Of a stretch of DNA of 34,894 nucleotides, positions 31,505 through 34,894 are shown in pieces. Below the pieces are notes generated by a model that saw nothing but the letters and a program-made list of their open reading frames with translations, was not told the origin of the DNA and made no database searches. The stretch spans positions 1-34,894 of the forward strand of contig NZ_BSTL01000054.1 of NCBI RefSeq assembly GCF_030269485.1, written 5' to 3'. Numbering within the stretch: position 1 is the stretch's first letter; every line of letters begins with the position of its first letter. The DNA comes from Actinoplanes sp. NBRC 103695 (lineage in GTDB: Bacteria; Actinomycetota; Actinomycetes; Mycobacteriales; Micromonosporaceae). The position numbers and the translations under genes were made by a program.

Positions 31505-31876
31505 ATCGACGACAACCTGATCCTCCGGCTGCAGCGCGAGTTCGACGACGCCGAGCTACGGTCCGACACCGGCTGGCACGAGCGCATGCTCACCGGCGAC
31601 TTCCAATCCATCGGCGAGCAGGGCTTCGTTCTGGACAAGGCGCGGTGGATCGCCATGCACGCCGAGTTCCGGTTCCTCAGCCTGCGGACCAGCGAGATCA
31701 CCGTCCGGCGCTACGACCGGAGCGCGATCGTCCGGGGCGTGCAGCACGGCGAAGCCACCTGGAACGGCCAGACCATGGCTCTGAATGTCAGGTTCAGTCA
31801 GGTCTGGGTGGAGCAGGCGGACGGCTGGCGGCTCGCCGCCCTGCAGTTCAGTTCTCTCGGGAGCGGCGCCGGGTGA
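31505..31876 (+). CDS. NTF2/SnoaL-like (DUF4440-type) protein, start codon unclear
   Basis: An open frame of about 123 codons encoding an NTF2-fold protein: IDDNLILRLQREFDDAELRS is the first helix, then LTGDFQSIGEQGFVLDKARW, and the sheet ending FSQVWVEQADGWRLAALQFS. This is the DUF4440 pattern of small ketosteroid-isomerase-like proteins. The fold begins at the ATC at 31505, with a stop only 12 bp upstream and no ATG/GTG/TTG before 31586; the ATG at 31586 would remove helix 1. Either CTG or ATC is used, or the start codon was lost. The 3' end overlaps the EamA gene tail-to-tail by 29 bp. Confidence 0.6.
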   Translation: MDDNLILRLQREFDDAELRSDTGWHERMLTGDFQSIGEQGFVLDKARWIAMHAEFRFLSLRTSEITVRRYDRSAIVRGVQHGEATWNGQTMALNVRFSQVWVEQADGWRLAALQFSSLGSGAG

Positions 31877-32672
31877 CACCGACGCCGGCCGCGGTGACGA
31901 GCACCAGGGCCGCGATCGGGACCGGGCCGAGGTGCTGGTTCAGGATGAGCAGTCCGGCGATGGCCGCGGCGGCCGGTTGCAGGCTCATGAGCACACCGAA
32001 GACGCGCGTGGACAGGTGGCGCAGGGTGATCAGTTCGAGGGCGTACGGCACGACCGAGGACAGCACCGCGACCGCGACCACCCCGGGGATCAGGCTCGGG
32101 TGGTGGAGCACCGAGGCGGCCCCGGACGCGCCGAACGGCAGGACCATCAGCGTGCCGACGGCGAACGTCACCGCCAGGCCGCCGAGACCGGGCACTGCCT
32201 GACCGACCCGGGCCGCGAACATGATGTAACCGGCCCCGCACGCGCCGGCCGCGAGCGCCAGCGCCAGACCCGCGAGCGGGATGTCCGTCCCGACGCGAAG
32301 GCCGAGCAGCGCGACACCCGTCCCGGCCAGCAGCGCCCAGAGCAGGTCGGCCGGGCGCCGGGTCTGCACCAGCGACAACACCAGCGGGCCGACGAACGAC
32401 GCGGTCACCACGATGCCCTGGGACGCGATGCTCAACGCCAGATAGCTCAGCATGTTGAGGCCCGCGGCGAAGACGCCCAGCAGGGCCACCGACCACCACG
32501 CCGAGGCCGTCCAGGACCGCACCCGCGGACGCGCGACGACCGCCAGGATCGGGGCGGCGACGGCCAGGCGCAGCAGAAGCACGCCGGACGGCCCGAGGTC
32601 GTCGAACATCGTGCGGGCGATCGCGCCGCCGACCTGCGAGCAGGCGACCGACAACAACACGAGGAGTGGCAT
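31848..32672 (-). CDS. EamA/DMT-family transporter (RhaT/YdcZ-like)
   Basis: A 274-residue membrane protein with about ten helices in two EamA repeats. The first begins MPLLVLLSVACSQVGGAIAR with LGPSGVLLLRLAVAAPILAV; the second includes SSVVPYALELITLRHLSTRV then FGVLMSLQPAAAAIAGLLIL, where P-Y-x-L-E..A/L-R and the L-x-P-x-x-A motif are typical. DMT proteins export or import amino acids, nucleosides or drugs; substrate unknown. The start ATG lies about 60-90 bp from the divergent kinase gene. The 3' end overlaps the NTF2-like gene on the other strand. Confidence 0.88.
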   Translation of the reverse strand: MPLLVLLSVACSQVGGAIARTMFDDLGPSGVLLLRLAVAAPILAVVARPRVRSWTASAWWSVALLGVFAAGLNMLSYLALSIASQGIVVTASFVGPLVLSLVQTRRPADLLWALLAGTGVALLGLRVGTDIPLAGLALALAAGACGAGYIMFAARVGQAVPGLGGLAVTFAVGTLMVLPFGASGAASVLHHPSLIPGVVAVAVLSSVVPYALELITLRHLSTRVFGVLMSLQPAAAAIAGLLILNQHLGPVPIAALVLVTAAGVGVTRRRSREN

Positions 32673-32765
32673 CGCCTCGACCGTAGGTGAGCCGCCGATT
32701 CACCTGGTACGAAGCTGTACCGATGCATGCGTTTGCCGACCCGCTCGGGCGGGCATCGGTCGCAC

Positions 32766-34307
32766 GTGGAGCGTGGCCAGACGATCGGCGGACGTTATCG
32801 GTTGATGGAGCCGCTCGGTAGCGGCGGGATGTCGGTGGTGTGGCGGGCCGAGGACGAGTTGCTCGGGCGCGAGGTGGCGGTGAAGGTGCTGTCGGCCGAC
32901 GTGTCGGCGGACCCGGCGTCACTCCACCGGCTGTATGCCGAGGCTCGTGCCGCTGCGGGGCTGCGGCACGACAACGTGGTCGAGGTGTACGACTACGGCG
33001 AGACCGGGGTCAACGGCGTGCCCATGCCGTACGTCGTCATGGAGCTCGTGGAAGGACGGCCGCTGAGCGCGCTGCTCAGCGCGGGACCGCTCCCCTGGCG
33101 GCTTGCCATGCTGGTCGGCGCCCAGGTCGCGGCGGCGCTGGCGGCCGCACACGACCGCGGCGTCGTGCACCGCGACGTCAAGCCCGCCAACGTGATGGTG
33201 GCGGCGGACGGGGTCAAGCTGGTCGACTTCGGCATCTCCGCCGCGGTCGGCGACCTGGACACCGTCGCCGGGCGGATCTTCGGCACGCCGGCCTACCTCG
33301 CGCCGGAACGGCTGAGCAGCGGGATGGTCCGGCCCGCGACCGACGTGTACGCGCTCGGTCTGCTGCTCTACCTGATGCTCGCGGGGCGGCTGCCGTGGAA
33401 CGCGTCGACCACCACGCAGATGCTGATCGCCCACCGGTACCGCGACCCGGCCGCGCTGCCCGCCGTGGCGGACCTGCCCGCCGAGGTCGTCGATCTGATC
33501 CGGCGGTGCCTGGCCAAGAACCCGTCGGACCGGCCGCCCGCGGTCGCCGCCGCCCGGATCCTCCGCAAGGCCGCCGGCCTGCCCGCGCTGACCCTGCTGA
33601 CCAGCCTGAGCGCCGATCAGAGCAGGAACCGCGCGGCGGAGACCCCGACCGAGCCGGTGTCCACCCGGTCGGTGCCGGTCCCGGTGGTCCGGCGGATCGT
33701 GGACGGGCCGATGCGGCACCTGGTGGCCGCGGGCAGCGCCTTGTTCGTCGCGATCGTGACGGTGGGCCTGGTCCTCTGGCCGTCCACTGCCCGTCAGGAA
33801 CCCGCCGCCGCCGATCAGGTGAAACCGGCGGCGCTGACCTGCCGGGTGACCTTCGTGACGCGGCTGCTCGCCACCGGCGACTCGACCTCGACCGTGACCG
33901 TGGCCAACACCGCCCCGGCGGCCATCGGCGCCTGGACCCTCGCGTTCCGGCTCCCCGGCGACCAGCGGCTGGCCCGCGGATCCGACGCCGGGTGGCGGCA
34001 GACCGGAGACGTCCTCCAGGCTCGGGGGCGCTCGCTCCCCCCGGGCAAGCCGGTGACGACGACGTTCCGCACCTCGCACGGCGCGACAGCCACGCTCCCG
34101 CAGTCGTTCACGCTGAACGACGTCGCCTGCCGGTCGGAGCTCTCCGTGCAGGGCGTGCCGGCCACGATGACCACGGCTCGTCAGAAGGTGGCAACGCCGA
34201 AGCCCAAGCCGAAGGTGACCAAGACCAAGCAGAAGGCGCGACCGCACCCGCCCCGGACGAGGTTCAAGCTCCCACCGGTCCACCCGCCGCCGCACCGGCG
34301 GCCGTAG
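32766..34307 (+). CDS. Transmembrane Ser/Thr protein kinase with extracellular CBM2-like domain
   Basis: About 513 residues from GTG (an ATG at 32727 is an alternative adding 13 residues). The kinase domain is complete: glycine loop LGSGGMSVVW, Lys40 in VAVKV, HRDVKPANVM with Asp137, DFG 154-156, APE at 179-181. A linker leads to one membrane helix (about 317-339, LVAAGSALFVAIVTVGLVLW). Outside, residues 356-455 resemble carbohydrate-binding module 2: flanking Cys359 and Cys455, STVTVANTAPAAIGAWTLAF, GWRQTGDVLQA and LPPGKPVTTTFR with Trp390 and Trp410. A Lys/Pro tail (475-513) follows. It is predicted to sense a polysaccharide; ligand binding is inference. Confidence 0.88.
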   Translation: MERGQTIGGRYRLMEPLGSGGMSVVWRAEDELLGREVAVKVLSADVSADPASLHRLYAEARAAAGLRHDNVVEVYDYGETGVNGVPMPYVVMELVEGRPLSALLSAGPLPWRLAMLVGAQVAAALAAAHDRGVVHRDVKPANVMVAADGVKLVDFGISAAVGDLDTVAGRIFGTPAYLAPERLSSGMVRPATDVYALGLLLYLMLAGRLPWNASTTTQMLIAHRYRDPAALPAVADLPAEVVDLIRRCLAKNPSDRPPAVAAARILRKAAGLPALTLLTSLSADQSRNRAAETPTEPVSTRSVPVPVVRRIVDGPMRHLVAAGSALFVAIVTVGLVLWPSTARQEPAAADQVKPAALTCRVTFVTRLLATGDSTSTVTVANTAPAAIGAWTLAFRLPGDQRLARGSDAGWRQTGDVLQARGRSLPPGKPVTTTFRTSHGATATLPQSFTLNDVACRSELSVQGVPATMTTARQKVATPKPKPKVTKTKQKARPHPPRTRFKLPPVHPPPHRRP

Positions 34308-34317
34308 GGTCTGGTGC

Positions 34318-34464
34318 GTGCGAGACGACCTCGAGGAGCGCGTGGAACGACATGCCCGGCTCTCCACGACGCTCGCCGCGATGTCCGACGCCGAGCTCCG
34401 GACGCTGGTGGCCGACGCCGAGGACGCGGCGATCTGGCTGAAAGCCCGCATCGACCAGGCCTGA
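34318..34464 (+). CDS. Small helical protein (48 aa)
   Basis: GTG at 34318, 10 bp after the kinase stop, opens a 48-residue charged frame: LEERVERHARLSTTLAAMSD then AELRTLVADAEDAAIWLKAR. It is entirely helical in appearance, acidic, with no membrane part. The codon third positions are GC-rich as in real genes here, and a GAAA-loop hairpin follows at 34482-34495. No family recognised; a kinase-linked partner is possible by position only. Confidence 0.5.
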   Translation: MRDDLEERVERHARLSTTLAAMSDAELRTLVADAEDAAIWLKARIDQA

Positions 34465-34481
34465 CCGCCCGCGACGATCGG

Positions 34482-34495
34482 TGCCCGAAAGGGCA
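34482..34495 (+). terminator. Short hairpin with GAAA tetraloop
   Basis: TGCCC (34482-34486) and GGGCA (34491-34495) enclose GAAA, a stable GNRA loop, 17 bp after the small ORF. There is no U-tract. It is a plausible end of the kinase transcript. Confidence 0.4.
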
Positions 34496-34595
34496 ACCGC
34501 GTCTGCCTCCGCACCGGTTCTCCCGGGACTGCCGCTCGCTCCGGCCTGGTCTGACGCTGGAGTCCGGAGCGGACTCGGGGAGAGCGAACACGGCC

Positions 34596-34894
34596 ATGCG
34601 GGAGGCAGATCAGGAGCGAGACCCGGAGCTCTCGGCAGCACGCCCGCCTCAGCCGAGCGGCGGGCCGACAACCGAGACACCGGTGGAGGTGCGTCGTCCA
34701 CCGGCAGCGCGACCGGTCAGCGTGTCGACGGCGCAGCGCATCCAGTCGGCCGTCGGCAACCGGGCGCTCTCCGCGATGCTGGCTCAGCGCCGCACCACCG
34801 CTCCCGCGACACCTGTCGGCGCCTCCGCTCCGGCGACGCCTGCCGCCATCTCCGCTCCGGCGACGGCCGTCGACACCTCTGCCTTGGCGGCGCC
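34596..34894 (+). CDS. Protein with eCIS/DUF4157-associated type N-terminus (partial, runs off the window)
   Basis: ATG at 34596 opens a frame without stops to the window end (about 99 codons). After a Pro/Arg/Glu-rich disordered start comes TAQRIQSAVGNRALSAMLAQ. The pattern (L/I-Q-x-x-V-G-N-x-A-(V/L)-x-x-(M/L)-L) is common at the N-terminus of actinobacterial proteins with the DUF4157 or other domains associated with extracellular contractile injection systems and large toxins. It then becomes Ala/Pro/Thr repeats with two copies of TCCGCTCCGGCGACG-like sequence. The body of the protein lies outside, so function cannot be given. Confidence 0.6.
   Translation, partial: MREADQERDPELSAARPPQPSGGPTTETPVEVRRPPAARPVSVSTAQRIQSAVGNRALSAMLAQRRTTAPATPVGASAPATPAAISAPATAVDTSALAA

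Noticed and set aside
30574..32202. 542-codon plus-strand frame
   Set aside because: Only about 30 codons from 30982 (lipoprotein signal) look real; the rest is antisense of the kinase and shadow of the phosphotransferase fragment.
34820..34894. Short TCCGCTCCGGCGACG-like repeats as a CRISPR or satellite
   Set aside because: They are in-frame Ala/Pro/Thr codon repeats inside a coding sequence, without spacers.
1..34894. tRNA, rRNA, CRISPR arrays or a replication origin
   Set aside because: No cloverleaf with a recognisable T-arm, no regularly spaced repeats and no DnaA-box cluster were noticed on either strand, although a covariance search could not be run.

Overview
The window is high-GC actinobacterial DNA. 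Most of it (about 8 kb to the right end) reads like a Micromonosporaceae chromosome (Actinoplanes-like): GTG starts, ATGA overlaps, a Ser/Thr kinase carrying a cellulose-binding-type domain, a type VII secretion style toxin locus and a phenazine-type operon. This taxonomic guess is inference. The left 3.6 kb has a somewhat different codon style, begins with the end of an IS5-type transposase and ends in a broken gene, so it may be an acquired segment.

Layout. (1) 1-127, right end of an IS5-family insertion sequence. (2) 426-3406, a YbjJ-like MFS transporter, a MarR regulator and a divergent HSL-type esterase with a palindrome between the last two; then a hemQ 5' fragment. (3) 3685-6891, a 14-TM drug exporter and an FAD hydroxylase, separated by remnants of an IS1380 transposase and an ATP-dependent DNA ligase. 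(4) 7.0-8.1 kb, a decayed region with an IS701 transposase remnant. (5) 8114-14648, a tightly overlapping operon phzD-phzF-phzE-phzB-FAD oxidoreductase, preceded by a truncated SDR and an IclR regulator. phzG and phzC are absent; a 3-ketosteroid-dehydrogenase-like flavoprotein is translationally coupled instead. (6) 14.9-21.3 kb, a lipoprotein, a phosphotransferase, a chimeric nickel-type ABC gene under a Nur-type box, two GNATs, a superoxide dismutase remnant, a WYL regulator and an epoxide hydrolase. (7) 21.4-25.2 kb, a 32-bp perfect palindrome beside a WD40 remnant, then a six- or seven-gene locus: YbaB-like protein, EspC-like protein, WXG-type protein, HNH-like nuclease toxin candidate, two immunity candidates and a cysteine-free thioredoxin-fold protein. 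(8) 25.5-28.9 kb, a CocE hydrolase and quinone oxidoreductase divergent from a TetR gene, with two matching operators. (9) 29.0-30.8 kb, a NarL-type two-component pair. (10) 31-34.9 kb, a lipoprotein/phosphotransferase chimera, an NTF2-like gene without a normal start, an EamA transporter, a kinase-CBM2 receptor, a 48-residue ORF and the start of a protein with a GNRAL-type motif like those of eCIS/DUF4157-associated proteins.

A recurrent theme is gene scars. At least ten truncated genes or gene-gene chimeras lie among intact ones (hemQ, IS1380, ligase, IS701, SDR, epimerase, SBP-ATPase, SOD, WD40, lipoprotein/APH), so the window looks like a deletion-prone accessory region. The most promising systems are the PhzG-less phenazine-type operon, the Nur box with its nickel/SOD relics, and the split T7SS-type toxin locus. 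No tRNA, rRNA or CRISPR array was seen.
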